NCBI RefSeq assembly: GCF_022317005.1 | Contig: NZ_CP081006.1 | Location: 4,092,001-4,156,000 of the forward strand | Length of the DNA stretch: 64,000 bases | Reading direction: 5' to 3' | From: Mycobacterium sp. IDR2000157661 | Lineage (GTDB): Bacteria > Actinomycetota > Actinomycetes > Mycobacteriales > Mycobacteriaceae | Notes under the pieces: model-generated | The model's input: only the letters and a program-made list of their open reading frames with translations | What the model was told of the DNA's origin: nothing | Database searches by the model: none | Shown: in pieces, positions 33,136 to 42,669 of the stretch | How positions within the stretch are numbered: the stretch's first letter is position 1 | How the letters are laid out: each line of letters opens with the position of its first letter | Position numbers and translations under genes: made by a program

Positions 33136-34370
33136 GAGCTGTAGGCCGAGTTCTCTTCGACGTAGCCGTGTGAGAGGTCGGTGGTGCGGACCGCTGCACA
33201 CGCCGTGCCGACGCCGAGGTCGATGGTGACGTCGATGTCGGCCCCGGAGAGGTCGACCTCGCGGGCGCCCGGCGCGCCGACGCCGTCGCTGCAGACGGCG
33301 GAACCGTTGAACGACACGGAGATCCGGTCGGGGTCCAACTCGACCGGCGCCATGCCCACAGCCGCCAGCACGCGGCCCCAGTTCGGATCCGACCCGAACA
33401 GCGCGGTCTTGACCAGGCTGTCGCGGGCGACGACCCGGGCCGCGGTCAGTGCGTCGTCCTCCGAGGCCGCACCCGACACCGTGACCACGATGCGCTTGGT
33501 CACCCCTTCGGCGTCGGCCTGCAGTTGCGCGCACAGGTCGTCGCACACGCTGCGCAGCGCGTCGTCGAGTTCGCGCTGAGTCGGTGTGATAGCGCTGGCG
33601 CCGTTGGCCAGCAGCAGCACCGTGTCGTTGGTCGAACAACTACCGTCAACGTCGAGGCGGTCGAACGTCATCGCCACCGCCTTGCGCAGCGCCCGGTCCA
33701 GCGTGGCTGCGTCGGCGACCGCGTCGGTGGTGATCACACACAGCATCGTCGCCAATGACGGGGCCAGCATGCCTGCGCCCTTGGCCATCCCACCGACCGT
33801 CCAGTTGCCGGCGTGGTGCAGCGCAACCTGTTTGGGCACCGTGTCGGTGGTCATGATGGCGCGTGCGGCCTCTTCACCGCCGGTCAGCCCGCCACCGAGT
33901 TCGTGCACGATCTCCTGCACCCCTGCGAGCACCTTGTCCATTGGCAGCAGGTCGCCGATCAGCCCCGTCGAGCACACGGCGACTTCGATCGCGCCGGTCT
34001 CGGTGCCCCAGTCCGACAACGCGGCGGCCAGTGCCTCGGCGGTGGTGTGGGTGTCCTGGAAGCCCTGCGGGCCGGTGCAGGCGTTGGCGCCGCCCGAGTT
34101 GAGGATCACCGCCCGCAGCCGGCCGGTGGTGAGCACCTGCTGCGTCCACAGCACCGGCGCGGCCTTCACCTTGTTGCGGGTGAAGACGCCTGCGGCGGCG
34201 TAGTCGGGGCCTTCGTTGAACACCAGCGCGAGATCGAGGGCGCCGGAGGCCTTGAGGCCCGCGGCGATCCCGGTCGCCCGGAAGCCGGCGGGAGCGGTGA
34301 CGCCCTGGGTGCGCACGAGGCGGCTCTGCGTCGCCGGAGCAGCCTGGCCGGCGACATCAGCTCCGGTCAC
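33132..34370 (-). CDS. argJ: Bifunctional ornithine acetyltransferase / N-acetylglutamate synthase
   Basis: Transfers the acetyl group from acetylornithine to glutamate, recycling it; many actinobacterial enzymes also use acetyl-CoA. 412 residues as precursor. The self-cleavage site is in MAKGAGMLAPSLATMLC: the Thr after Ala is the new N-terminal nucleophile, giving alpha and beta chains. The start is GTG at 34370 in a GTGA overlap with argC. The C-terminus YVEENSAYSS is the conserved end. Confidence 0.96.
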   Translation of the reverse strand: MTGADVAGQAAPATQSRLVRTQGVTAPAGFRATGIAAGLKASGALDLALVFNEGPDYAAAGVFTRNKVKAAPVLWTQQVLTTGRLRAVILNSGGANACTGPQGFQDTHTTAEALAAALSDWGTETGAIEVAVCSTGLIGDLLPMDKVLAGVQEIVHELGGGLTGGEEAARAIMTTDTVPKQVALHHAGNWTVGGMAKGAGMLAPSLATMLCVITTDAVADAATLDRALRKAVAMTFDRLDVDGSCSTNDTVLLLANGASAITPTQRELDDALRSVCDDLCAQLQADAEGVTKRIVVTVSGAASEDDALTAARVVARDSLVKTALFGSDPNWGRVLAAVGMAPVELDPDRISVSFNGSAVCSDGVGAPGAREVDLSGADIDVTIDLGVGTACAAVRTTDLSHGYVEENSAYSS

Positions 34371-35401
34371 GGCGCCACCCCCACGACCGAAAGCCCTTCG
34401 GTCTCCGGCCAGCCCAGCGCCAGGTTCATCGACTGCACGGCCGCTCCACCGGTGCCCTTGACGAGGTTGTCGATCGCGGCGATGCCGATGAAGGTCCTCG
34501 CATCTTCATCCACGGCGACGGCCAGCTGGGCGGCGTTGCTGCCGAGCACCGCCCCAGTCTTCGGCAGCTGTCCTTCCGGCAGTAGGTGCACGAATGCTTC
34601 GGCGTCGTAGGCTTTTTCGTAGGCGGCACGGATCTCCGACAGTGGCGCGGCGGTGCGCGCGGTGCAGGTGGCCAGTATGCCGCGTGAGGTCGGTATCAGC
34701 ACCGGGATGAAGGAGACGGTGACATCGCGGTCGGTCAGCGCACGCAGACCCTGAGCGATCTCGGGGGTGTGCCGGTGCTTGCCGCCGACGTTGTAGGCCC
34801 GCGCCGATCCGATGACCTCGGCACCGAGGAGGTCGACCTTGGCGGCCCGGCCCGCACCGGAGGCGCCGCTGACCGAGACGATGGTGATGGCGGGCTCGAT
34901 GAGGTCCTCGGCGATCGCCGGCCACAGCGCCAGCAGGGCAGCTGTCGGGTAGCAGCCTGGCACGGCGATGCGCTTGGCGTCACGCAACCGGTCGCGTGCG
35001 CCGGGCAGTTCGGGCAACCCGTAGGGCCAGCTGCCGGCGTGCGCCGAGCCGTAGTAGCGCTCCCACGCGGTGGCATCGGTCAGGCGGAAGTCCGCACCGC
35101 AGTCGATGATCAGCGTGTCGGGCCCGAGTTGATCGGCCAGCGCCGCGGAATGACCGTGCGGCAGGCCGAGGAAGACGACGTCATGGCCTGTCAACGTGTC
35201 CGCGTCGGTCGCGTCCAGCACGCGGTTGGCCAGCGGCAGCAGGTGCGGGTGGTGTTCGGACAACACCGTGCCCGCGCTGGCCGCGGCCGTCAGCGCACCG
35301 ATGGTCAGCCGACCGTCCGAATAGGCCGGATGGCCGAGTAGGAGGCGCAGGATCTCGCCGCCGGCGTAACCGCTCGCGCCCGCCACTGCCACAGAAACCA
35401 T
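34367..35401 (-). CDS. argC: N-acetyl-gamma-glutamyl-phosphate reductase
   Basis: NADPH-dependent reduction of N-acetylglutamyl phosphate. 344 residues. The nucleotide-binding start is VAVAGASGYAGGEILRLLLGHP, the catalytic Cys is in VPGCYPTAALLAL, and GGKHRHTPEI is conserved. It is the first gene of the eight-gene arg operon. The ATG at 35401 lies one base after the predicted transcription start, so the operon message is probably leaderless. Confidence 0.96.
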   Translation of the reverse strand: MVSVAVAGASGYAGGEILRLLLGHPAYSDGRLTIGALTAAASAGTVLSEHHPHLLPLANRVLDATDADTLTGHDVVFLGLPHGHSAALADQLGPDTLIIDCGADFRLTDATAWERYYGSAHAGSWPYGLPELPGARDRLRDAKRIAVPGCYPTAALLALWPAIAEDLIEPAITIVSVSGASGAGRAAKVDLLGAEVIGSARAYNVGGKHRHTPEIAQGLRALTDRDVTVSFIPVLIPTSRGILATCTARTAAPLSEIRAAYEKAYDAEAFVHLLPEGQLPKTGAVLGSNAAQLAVAVDEDARTFIGIAAIDNLVKGTGGAAVQSMNLALGWPETEGLSVVGVAP

Positions 35402-35408
35402 GCGGCCG

Positions 35409-35437
35409 ATTCTGCATGGTTATGCAAGCAGGTGCAA
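35409..35437 (-). promoter_or_regulatory. arg operon promoter with overlapping ARG box
   Basis: On the minus strand TTGCAC (35432-35437) and CAGAAT (35409-35414) are 17 bp apart. The palindrome TGCATAACCATGCA (35413-35426) lies in the spacer and touches the -10; TGCAT-N4-ATGCA is the expected core of an ArgR site. ArgR with arginine would occlude RNA polymerase. Confidence 0.7.
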
Positions 35438-35449
35438 ACTCATATGAAG

Positions 35450-36841
35450 TCAGGCCATGGCAACCGGAGCGCTCGGCCTTCGGCTGCCGTCGCCCTCCAT
35501 GACCTCGCGCGCAGCTCGTTCACCCGAGCGGATGGCGCCATCGACAAACCCCATCATGACGTGTGACGACTCGGTGCCGGCCCAGTGGACGCGACCACAC
35601 GGCTCGCGCAACGCATGCCCGAACTCGGTCAGTACACCCGGCGGCGTATGGCTGATCATCCCGCCTCCCGAGTACCTCTCGACGGTCCAGTCCTGTTCGG
35701 TGTAGTCGGTGGGCGAGTTCGCCTTGGCGCCGAACCGCTCGGTGAGTGCGGCCAACACAGCCGATCGCCGGTCGGCCACCTCCATCCGGGAGAGCTCACG
35801 AGCCCCCGGCCCTTCCGCCACCACGCACAGCAGGCCCGGCCGACCGACGTCGGTGCACGCATCGATGGTCACCGGCGCGGCGGTTCCGGGGGCTGCGGAC
35901 TGTCCAGTCAGTCCGTCGGTGCGCCAGAAGGGCTCGTCGTAGACGACGTGGCTCTTGAGTACCGAACCCGACGGCCCCCTCTGGTGCAGCATGGACCGGT
36001 CGATCGGGAGCATCGGCTCGTAAATGATGTGGCCGGCGATCGCGAGCGGCACCGCGACCACCACCCGGCTCGCCCGAACCGTCATCCCCTCGGCGCGGAC
36101 CGTCACCCCGTCGGCGTCCTGCCGGATGACTCGAACCGGCTGCTCGAGATGAACGGATCCGGCCACTTCTGCCGCCATGGCGTCGTAGATCGCCCGCATG
36201 CCGCCGACCGGCCGTGCGTCCTCGGCGGCGTCCTTGACGCCGAGCACGAACTCCGGTCCACCCGCGGACGCCAACTGGAACAGCACGTAGAGCATTGACA
36301 ACTCGGAAGGCGCCGAGGTGTAACTGCCGGACAGCGCCATGCCGAGCAGTTCGTGGGCCTGCTTGGCGGGCAGGTGATGGTCGAGCCACTGCGCGAGGGT
36401 CATGCGGTCCCATTTCGCAGCCTTCGGCGCCGACCAGGGCGCCTCCAGGGGAATGGACTTGCACATGCGCTTCAATTCGAGAAACGCGGCACCCAGGTTC
36501 AGCGAGGTCAACGGGTTCATGGTCCAGGGGATCTGGCCGCGGTAGCGGTACTGCTTCCCGTCGACGACCATCATCGCCTCGGCGTCGGTGAACTGTTTGT
36601 AGGTGGCGATGCCGAACTCTTTCATCAGCGCGTACACGCGGTCCTGGCCGGGGCCCACCCAGGTGCCGCCGTGGTCGATGTATGTGCCGTCATCGCGCAG
36701 CTCGGTGAACGTCCGCCCACCGATGCGGTTCCGCGCTTCGAGCACTGTCAGCGAATGGCCGGCTTGTTTGAGTCGCAGCGCCGCCGCAAGCCCGGCGAAG
36801 CCGGCTCCCACCACGCAGTAATCAACGTCGACGTCTGACAT
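35450..36841 (-). CDS. Flavin-containing amine oxidase
   Basis: 463 residues of the monoamine oxidase family. The FAD Rossmann motif is VVGAGFAGLAAALRL (11-25), followed by EARNRIGGRTFTEL. The C-terminal flavin-contact block is HWAGTESSHVMMGFVDGAIRSGERAARE. There is no signal peptide and no transmembrane tail. The expected activity is oxidative deamination of an amine with oxygen; the substrate is unknown. It lies between pheT and the arg operon, where M. tuberculosis has a PE_PGRS gene, so this is a lineage difference. It may read toward argC. Confidence 0.9.
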   Translation of the reverse strand: MSDVDVDYCVVGAGFAGLAAALRLKQAGHSLTVLEARNRIGGRTFTELRDDGTYIDHGGTWVGPGQDRVYALMKEFGIATYKQFTDAEAMMVVDGKQYRYRGQIPWTMNPLTSLNLGAAFLELKRMCKSIPLEAPWSAPKAAKWDRMTLAQWLDHHLPAKQAHELLGMALSGSYTSAPSELSMLYVLFQLASAGGPEFVLGVKDAAEDARPVGGMRAIYDAMAAEVAGSVHLEQPVRVIRQDADGVTVRAEGMTVRASRVVVAVPLAIAGHIIYEPMLPIDRSMLHQRGPSGSVLKSHVVYDEPFWRTDGLTGQSAAPGTAAPVTIDACTDVGRPGLLCVVAEGPGARELSRMEVADRRSAVLAALTERFGAKANSPTDYTEQDWTVERYSGGGMISHTPPGVLTEFGHALREPCGRVHWAGTESSHVMMGFVDGAIRSGERAAREVMEGDGSRRPSAPVAMA

Positions 36842-36905
36842 GGTCGCCCCCTCGAGTGTTCAGGGACGCTACGCCAATATTGCCGAGAGCGTCAATGATC
36901 TGCGC

Positions 36906-39404
36906 TCAGCGACGCTGTTCGGCGCCGACCCGCTGTGCGGCGGCCTGCACGGCCGCGTCCCGCGCGGCGCTGGCCTCGTCCTCGGTGAGGGTGCGGTCGG
37001 CGGCGCGGAACCGCAGCGCCAGTGTCAGCGACTTGCGGCCCTCACCGATCTGCGGGCCCGTGTATACGTCGAACAACCGCACGTCCTCGAGCAGTGTGCC
37101 CGCCCCGGACCGGACGGCCGCGATGACGTCGGCTGCGGCGACGTCATCGGCGACGACAAGGCTGACGTCCTGGAACACCGCGGGGAACGGCGAGACCGCC
37201 GGGGCGGGCAGCGCCTCGACGATCGGCACCGCGTCGAGATCCAGTTCGACGGCGCAGGTGCGCTTCGGCAGCCCCGAGCGTTCGACGACGGCCGGATGCA
37301 GTTCTCCCGCGTGCCCGACCACCGTCTCACCCAACAGCACCTCGGCGCAGCGACCCGGATGCCACGGCAGGTATTGGGCGGGGCGAAACGTCAGTTCGAC
37401 ACCGGCGGCGCGGGCGACGACCCGCACCGCCTCGAACGCGTCGCTCGCCTCGACCCTGCGGCCGGGTCCCCACGGCCCCGCGGTTTCGCGCAGGCCGGTC
37501 AGCACGATGCCGACATGCTGTGGCTGGCGTGGCAAGGATGCGTCGAGGTCCGCGATCTCCGTGTCGGTCGGGCGTCGGTCGGTCGGGATCGGCTGGACCG
37601 CGCGGGTCTCACTGGTCGGCTCGACCACCTGCTGGACCGCGAACAGTGCGACGTCCACTGCGCCGCGAGACACGTTGCGACTCAGAGCCTCCAACAGACC
37701 CGGCAATAGCGTGGTGGCCAGTTGCGGCCGGTCGGCCTCCAGCGGGTTGAGCACCTGTGTGGTGGTCCGGCGGCTGTCGTCGGCCGGTAGCCCCCATTGG
37801 TCGAACACGCCGGCGGGCAGGAACGGCGTCGGCAGGATCTCGACGTAACCGTTGAGCGCCAGCGACTTTCCGATCGCGCGGCGGCGCTTCTGTGCCGGGC
37901 TCAGGCCGCGGCCCGGCGGGGCCAGCGGCAACACCGACGGGATGACCTCCAGCCCCTCCAGGCGCAGTACCTCTTCGACGAGGTCGGCGGGCTGGCGCAG
38001 GTCCGGCCGCCAACTGGGCGGTGTGGCCGTCACCCGACCGCCGCTGACGTCGACGCGCGCACCGATCTGAGCCAGTCGACGTTGCGTCGTCCCGTCGGGG
38101 TAGCCCACCCCTGCGGTCCGGTCGGGCAGGTCGACGGCCATGCTCACCGCAGCGGGCGACCAGTCGTCGCGTGCAGGACTCCCGCGCCAGTCGGTCAAGC
38201 TTGGTTCGACGCTGCCACCGGCGATGTCGGCGAGCAGGGTGGCACAGCGATCCAGCGCGGCAACCGAGATGGCGGGGTCGACGGTGCGTTCGTAGCGGCG
38301 TCCGGCCTCGCTGTAGAGGCGCAGCCGCCGCTGGGTGCGCGACACCGCGGCCGGGTCCCAGACCGCGGCTTCCAGCAGCACGTCGACGGTGGTGTCGCGC
38401 ACCTCGGTGGTCCCTGCGCCCATCACGCCGCCGATCGCCGCGGTCGCAACGTCGTCGACGATCAGAACGTCGGTCGGGTCAAGGCGCCGCTCGACATCGT
38501 CCAGCGTCACCACGGTCTCCCCCGGCGTCGCGAAGCGCACGGTGAACCCGCCGGTGATCAGGCTCCGATCGTGGGCGTGCATCGGATGGCCCAATTCGAG
38601 CATCACGTAGTTGGTGACGTCGACCGCAGGCGAGATGGCGCGGATACCGCATAGCAGCAGTCGGCGCTGAAGCCACCACGGCGACAATGCTTTCGGGTCG
38701 ATGCCGATGACGGGTCGCAGTCCGAATCGCTGCACGCCGGTACCGGGTTCGACGGTCAACGGCAGCGCCTCACCGTCGGCGGGCAACGCCGCGACGTCGG
38801 CCGGATCGATGAAGTCCAGGTCGTAGGCGTTCGCGATCTCGCGCGCCATCCCGCGCACCGACAGGCAGTAGCCGCGATCGGGGGTGATAGCCAGGTGGAA
38901 CACGACGTCATCGAGACCCAGCAACTCGGCGGCCGGATGCCCCGGTTCCGCCGTGCCGGGAGGCAGGACCAGGATGCCGGAGTGGTCGGTGCCCAGGTTC
39001 AATTCGGCCGTCGAGCAGATCATCCCGTCCGACGTCCGGCCGTAGGTCTTGCGGCTCGAGATGGCGAAGTCGCCCGGCAGGACCGCGCCGGGCAGTGCCA
39101 CGACCACCAAATCGCCGACCGTGAAATTCGTTGCACCACAGACAATTTCATGCGGCTCGACATCGCCAGCCTGTGAACCCAAGTCGACCTTGACGGCCCG
39201 GATCGGCTTCTTGAACTCGGTCAGCTCCTCGATATCGGCGACCCGGCCCACGGTCAGCGGACCCGTCACCGGCCCGACCGGGATGACCTCCTCGATCTCG
39301 TGGCCGATGCGGATCAGCGCCTGCTCGAGCTCGGAAGGACCCGCGTCCCAGCCTGGAGCGCCGGCCTGCACCACCTCGCGCAGCCAGCTGTACGGCAGCC
39401 GCAT
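36906..39404 (-). CDS. pheT: Phenylalanyl-tRNA synthetase beta subunit
   Basis: The beta chain of the alpha2-beta2 class II enzyme, 832 residues. Domains in order are the N-terminal tRNA-binding OB fold (VGRVADIEEL...EPHEIVCGATNF), B3/B4 editing domain (VTNYVMLELGHPMHAHD), B5 domain (RRLAQIGARVDVSGGRVTA), a catalytic-like core (RRAIGKSLALNGYVEILPTPF) and the C-terminal anticodon-binding FDX-ACB domain (PFPAVFQDVSLVV...GEGRKSLTLALRF). It starts at ATG 39404 with a one-base overlap of the pheS stop. Confidence 0.97.
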   Translation of the reverse strand: MRLPYSWLREVVQAGAPGWDAGPSELEQALIRIGHEIEEVIPVGPVTGPLTVGRVADIEELTEFKKPIRAVKVDLGSQAGDVEPHEIVCGATNFTVGDLVVVALPGAVLPGDFAISSRKTYGRTSDGMICSTAELNLGTDHSGILVLPPGTAEPGHPAAELLGLDDVVFHLAITPDRGYCLSVRGMAREIANAYDLDFIDPADVAALPADGEALPLTVEPGTGVQRFGLRPVIGIDPKALSPWWLQRRLLLCGIRAISPAVDVTNYVMLELGHPMHAHDRSLITGGFTVRFATPGETVVTLDDVERRLDPTDVLIVDDVATAAIGGVMGAGTTEVRDTTVDVLLEAAVWDPAAVSRTQRRLRLYSEAGRRYERTVDPAISVAALDRCATLLADIAGGSVEPSLTDWRGSPARDDWSPAAVSMAVDLPDRTAGVGYPDGTTQRRLAQIGARVDVSGGRVTATPPSWRPDLRQPADLVEEVLRLEGLEVIPSVLPLAPPGRGLSPAQKRRRAIGKSLALNGYVEILPTPFLPAGVFDQWGLPADDSRRTTTQVLNPLEADRPQLATTLLPGLLEALSRNVSRGAVDVALFAVQQVVEPTSETRAVQPIPTDRRPTDTEIADLDASLPRQPQHVGIVLTGLRETAGPWGPGRRVEASDAFEAVRVVARAAGVELTFRPAQYLPWHPGRCAEVLLGETVVGHAGELHPAVVERSGLPKRTCAVELDLDAVPIVEALPAPAVSPFPAVFQDVSLVVADDVAAADVIAAVRSGAGTLLEDVRLFDVYTGPQIGEGRKSLTLALRFRAADRTLTEDEASAARDAAVQAAAQRVGAEQRR

Positions 39405-40447
39405 CAGGCCCCTACTCCGAATGGGAGCGAAAACCGCACGTCACCCTCGACCATGTCGCGCATGTCCGGAATTCCGTTGCGGAACTGCAGGGTTCGTTCC
39501 AGGCCCATGCCGAAGGCGAACCCGGAATACACCTCGGGGTCGATACCGCAGGCCCGCAGCACGTTCGGGTTCACCATGCCGCAGCCACCCCACTCCACCC
39601 AGCCGGGGCCGCCCTTCTTGTTCGGGAACCAGACGTCGACCTCGGCCGACGGTTCGGTGAACGGGAAGAAGTGCGGGCGGAAGCGGGTGCGGCCCTGCGG
39701 ACCGAACTCCGAGCGGGCGAACGCGTCGAGCGTCCCGCGCAGGTGCGCCATCGTCAGCCCCTTGTCGACCGCGAGGCCTTCGACCTGGTGGAACACCGGG
39801 GTATGGGTGGCGTCGAGCTCGTCGGTGCGGAACGTGCGCCCGATCGAGACGATGTAGACGGGAAGGTCGCGTTCCAACAGCGTCCGGATCTGCACGGGCG
39901 AGGTGTGTGTGCGCAGCACCTGCCGCGACCCGTCGGGGGCGATTTGGAACGTGTCCTGCTCACTGCGGGCGGGGTGGTCGGGCGGGAAGTTCAATGCGTC
40001 GAAGTTGAACTGCTCGGTTTCGACCTCGGGGCCCTCGGCCAACTCCCACCCCATCGCGACGAAGGTGTCGGCGATGTGCTCCGCGAGGATGGTGATCGGG
40101 TGGCGCGCCCCGATCGGCTGACGTGTCGACGGCAGCGTGACGTCGATTCGCTCGGCCACCAGCACGGCCGCGTCGCGTTCGGCGCGCAGCGTTGAAAGCC
40201 GCTCGTCATACGCGTGCTGAACGTCGCCGCGGGCCACGTTGACGCGCTTGCCCGCATCGGCCCGGTCCTCCTTTGCCAGCGAACCCAGCGCCTGACGAGC
40301 CAGCGCGATGGGCGAACGGTCGCCGAGGTGGTCGGTCCTGGCGCGCGCGAGCGCATCGAGGTCGGTCGCCAGGTCGAACGCATGCCGAGCCGCACTGACC
40401 ACCTTGGTCAGCGCTTCTTCCGAGAGGTCTACGGGCTGATCAGCCAC
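39404..40447 (-). CDS. pheS: Phenylalanyl-tRNA synthetase alpha subunit
   Basis: The catalytic alpha chain, 347 residues. The N-terminal coiled-coil is LAKEDRADAGKRVNVARGDVQHAYDERL; class II motif 2 is YIVSIGRTFRTDELDATHTPVFHQVEGL; motif 3 is GFAFGMGLERTLQFRNGIPD. The phenylalanine-pocket Ala of PheS is in YSGFAFGMG. Starts with GTG at 40447 and is translationally coupled to pheT. No T-box-like leader is visible in the 51 bp upstream. Confidence 0.97.
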   Translation of the reverse strand: MADQPVDLSEEALTKVVSAARHAFDLATDLDALARARTDHLGDRSPIALARQALGSLAKEDRADAGKRVNVARGDVQHAYDERLSTLRAERDAAVLVAERIDVTLPSTRQPIGARHPITILAEHIADTFVAMGWELAEGPEVETEQFNFDALNFPPDHPARSEQDTFQIAPDGSRQVLRTHTSPVQIRTLLERDLPVYIVSIGRTFRTDELDATHTPVFHQVEGLAVDKGLTMAHLRGTLDAFARSEFGPQGRTRFRPHFFPFTEPSAEVDVWFPNKKGGPGWVEWGGCGMVNPNVLRACGIDPEVYSGFAFGMGLERTLQFRNGIPDMRDMVEGDVRFSLPFGVGA

Positions 40448-40498
40448 CCGGCGATCATAGGTGATGACCGGAACGCCCCTGGAACGGATATCGGCGCC

Positions 40499-41410
40499 CT
40501 ACTCGTCTTCGCCGTCTCCGGATTCCTCCTCGTCCGCCGCCGGCTTTCGGTTACGCAGCCGGTACATGACGAAGTCGGTGGGCACCCCGTCCTGCTTGGA
40601 AGCGAACACCTGCCTGCGCAGCCGCTTGGCGGTGACCCCCATCGCTTCGAAATCCTCTTCCGGAATCCGCTCCAGCGTGGCCGCTGAGACCACCAACTCC
40701 CCGCGGGTCGCGCGGGCCATCACACGGGCGGCGATGTTGACGTCGACGCCCAGCCAGTCCGAGCCGAGGCGCTGCGGATGGCCGGTGTGCACACCGACCC
40801 GCATCCGCGGCGTGTAGCCGTCGATCTCGACGGTTTTCACCGCCTCGCGGGCGGCGATGGCGGCCCCTACCGCCGTCGTCGGATCGTCGTACACCGCCAT
40901 GAGGCCGTCGCCCATGCGCTTGACGATGCGCCCGCCGGCACGCAGCAGGGGCGGCTCGATGACCTGCGACACCCGGCGCAGCAGTCGCAACGTCGCGTCG
41001 TCGCCTGCGTTCAACGACCAGGCCGAGAACCCGACCAGATCGGTGAACACCAGCGTCGCCTCGCGATTGGCGGGCTTCCCGGACACCCGCTCGGTGAGGG
41101 CCTGCCACACCTGCAGCGCGCCGAGGCTCACCTCACGCGTGGCGGCTTCGCGCTCGAGGATCCGGTCCGCGGCCCGGGCAGCTGCACGAGGCCCGCCGAC
41201 GCCGGCCGTCGAAAGCGGGTCACCGAAATCCGGGTCGCCCGGCAGGGACCGTCGCGCACGCCGGAGAAAGGCGATGACGTCCGGGTTGTGATTCCTGCCC
41301 TTGAGCCAGCTCAGTGGGCCGCGTGGGCGGCGCGGGTCGGAATCGCGACGCGACTGTGGGTCGAGTTCTCCTATTCCACCGGACCCCTCGTGGAACGGCT
41401 CGACATTCAC
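40499..41410 (-). CDS. Class III adenylyl/guanylyl cyclase (Rv1647 type)
   Basis: 303 residues. The C-terminal cyclase homology domain has both metal Asp residues (LVFTDLVGFSAW and KRMGDGLMAVYDD), the substrate-contact Lys before the second, and the transition-state Asn/Arg pair in GVDVNIAARVMARA. A single catalytic domain implies a homodimer. The N-terminal 120 residues lack a transmembrane span, so the enzyme is soluble; that region may be regulatory. M. tuberculosis has a catalytically active cyclase at this position. It lies upstream of pheS on the same strand. Confidence 0.9.
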   Translation of the reverse strand: MNVEPFHEGSGGIGELDPQSRRDSDPRRPRGPLSWLKGRNHNPDVIAFLRRARRSLPGDPDFGDPLSTAGVGGPRAAARAADRILEREAATREVSLGALQVWQALTERVSGKPANREATLVFTDLVGFSAWSLNAGDDATLRLLRRVSQVIEPPLLRAGGRIVKRMGDGLMAVYDDPTTAVGAAIAAREAVKTVEIDGYTPRMRVGVHTGHPQRLGSDWLGVDVNIAARVMARATRGELVVSAATLERIPEEDFEAMGVTAKRLRRQVFASKQDGVPTDFVMYRLRNRKPAADEEESGDGEDE

Positions 41411-41568
41411 GTCACCAGCCTATGCGCGTCTGTCGGAGCCGAGCAATTGAGCGATGCTCGACAGCGAGCCAGAGCACGACCGACCCCCAACTGAAGGCGC
41501 TGGTCACAGAGGCATGGCAGCACCGTTGCCGATGAATAACAGTGCGGTCGGACCGCCCCCGCAAAGCG

Positions 41569-41597
41569 TAGACAACACCCGTTGTCAACATTATCGT
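41569..41597 (+). promoter_or_regulatory. Promoter with operator-like palindrome before the MpaB-family gene
   Basis: TAGACA (41569-41574) and TATCGT (41592-41597) are 17 bp apart. The perfect inverted repeat GACAAC-ACCC-GTTGTC (41571-41586) fills the spacer, the classic place for a repressor to block polymerase. The predicted start near 41604 gives a 24-nt leader containing GAGGA before the ATG at 41628. Confidence 0.55.
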
Positions 41598-41627
41598 GAA
41601 TTTCACCGTCACTTCAGCGAGGAATTG

Positions 41628-42665
41628 ATGACCGCGAGACCCACCTCCATCCGATCGCAGATACCCGAGGACGCTCCCCTCGGACCCGACTCTTTGACAT
41701 GGAAGTACTTCGGCGATCTGCGCACCGGCCTGCTCGGGGTGTGGATCGGCGCGGTGCAGAACATGTACCCCGAACTCGGCGCGGGCGTCGAGGACCATTC
41801 GATCCTGCTGCGTGAACCGCTGCAGCGGGTGGCCCGCTCGGTGTATCCGATCATGGGTGTGGTGTACGACGGCGATCGCGCACCGCAGACCGGGGCGCAG
41901 ATCAAGGGGTACCACGCCACCATCAAGGGCACCGACGCCGAAGGCCGTCGCTACCACGCGCTGAACCCCGACACGTTCTACTGGGCCCACGCAACCTTCT
42001 TCATGCTCATCATCAAGACGGCCGAGTACTTCTGCGGCGGGCTGACCGAGGCCGAGAAGCGCCAACTCTTCGATGAGCACGTGCAGTGGTACCGGATGTA
42101 CGGGATGAGCATGCGGCCGGTCCCCGAGACCTGGGAGGAGTTCACCGAGTACTGGGACAGCAAGTGCCGCGAGGAGTTGGAGATCAACCGCGCGACGCTC
42201 GACATCTTCTCCATCCGCATCCCCAAGCCGTGGTTCGTTCTCATGCCGACCCCGGTGTGGGACCAGATCTTCAAGCCGATGGTCGGCGCTCAGCGCTGGA
42301 TCGCGGCCGGGCTGTTCGACGAGGCGCTGCGCGAGAAGGCGAACATGCGGTGGACCCCCGGTGACGAGGTGCTGCTGCGCTTGCTCGGCAAGTTCGTCGA
42401 GTTGCTGTTCGTCGCCGTGCCCGACGAGATTCGGCTGCATCCGCGGGCGCTGGCCGCATACCGGCGGGCCGAGGGCCGCCTCCCCGCCGACGCCCCGCTG
42501 GTCGAGGCGCCGGCCTTCATGGCGCCGCCCAGCGACCGCCGCGGCCTGCCAATGCACTACGTTCCGCCGCGCAAATCGCTGCTCGGCCGGGCAGGCTCGC
42601 TGGTGCACACGACGTTCTCGTTGGCAGGGCTGCGTCCGGCGCGTGGACGCAGTAGGGCAGCCTGA
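41628..42665 (+). CDS. MpaB/DUF2236-family oxygenase-like protein
   Basis: 345 residues of the DUF2236 family (Rv1645c type), which includes the rubber oxygenase Lcp and the fungal MpaB. A haem-ligand-type His lies in GAGVEDHSILL or YHALNPDTFYWAHATFF; the latter block (DxxTFYWAHAT) is the family signature. No signal peptide is present. The biochemical activity of the mycobacterial members is not established to my knowledge; an oxygenase acting on a lipid is plausible. The start ATG 41628 follows GAGGA and a predicted promoter; the longer open frame upstream has no family sequence. The acyl-CoA dehydrogenase starts 4 bp downstream, so the two form an operon. Confidence 0.82.
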   Translation: MTARPTSIRSQIPEDAPLGPDSLTWKYFGDLRTGLLGVWIGAVQNMYPELGAGVEDHSILLREPLQRVARSVYPIMGVVYDGDRAPQTGAQIKGYHATIKGTDAEGRRYHALNPDTFYWAHATFFMLIIKTAEYFCGGLTEAEKRQLFDEHVQWYRMYGMSMRPVPETWEEFTEYWDSKCREELEINRATLDIFSIRIPKPWFVLMPTPVWDQIFKPMVGAQRWIAAGLFDEALREKANMRWTPGDEVLLRLLGKFVELLFVAVPDEIRLHPRALAAYRRAEGRLPADAPLVEAPAFMAPPSDRRGLPMHYVPPRKSLLGRAGSLVHTTFSLAGLRPARGRSRAA

Positions 42666-42669
42666 AGGA

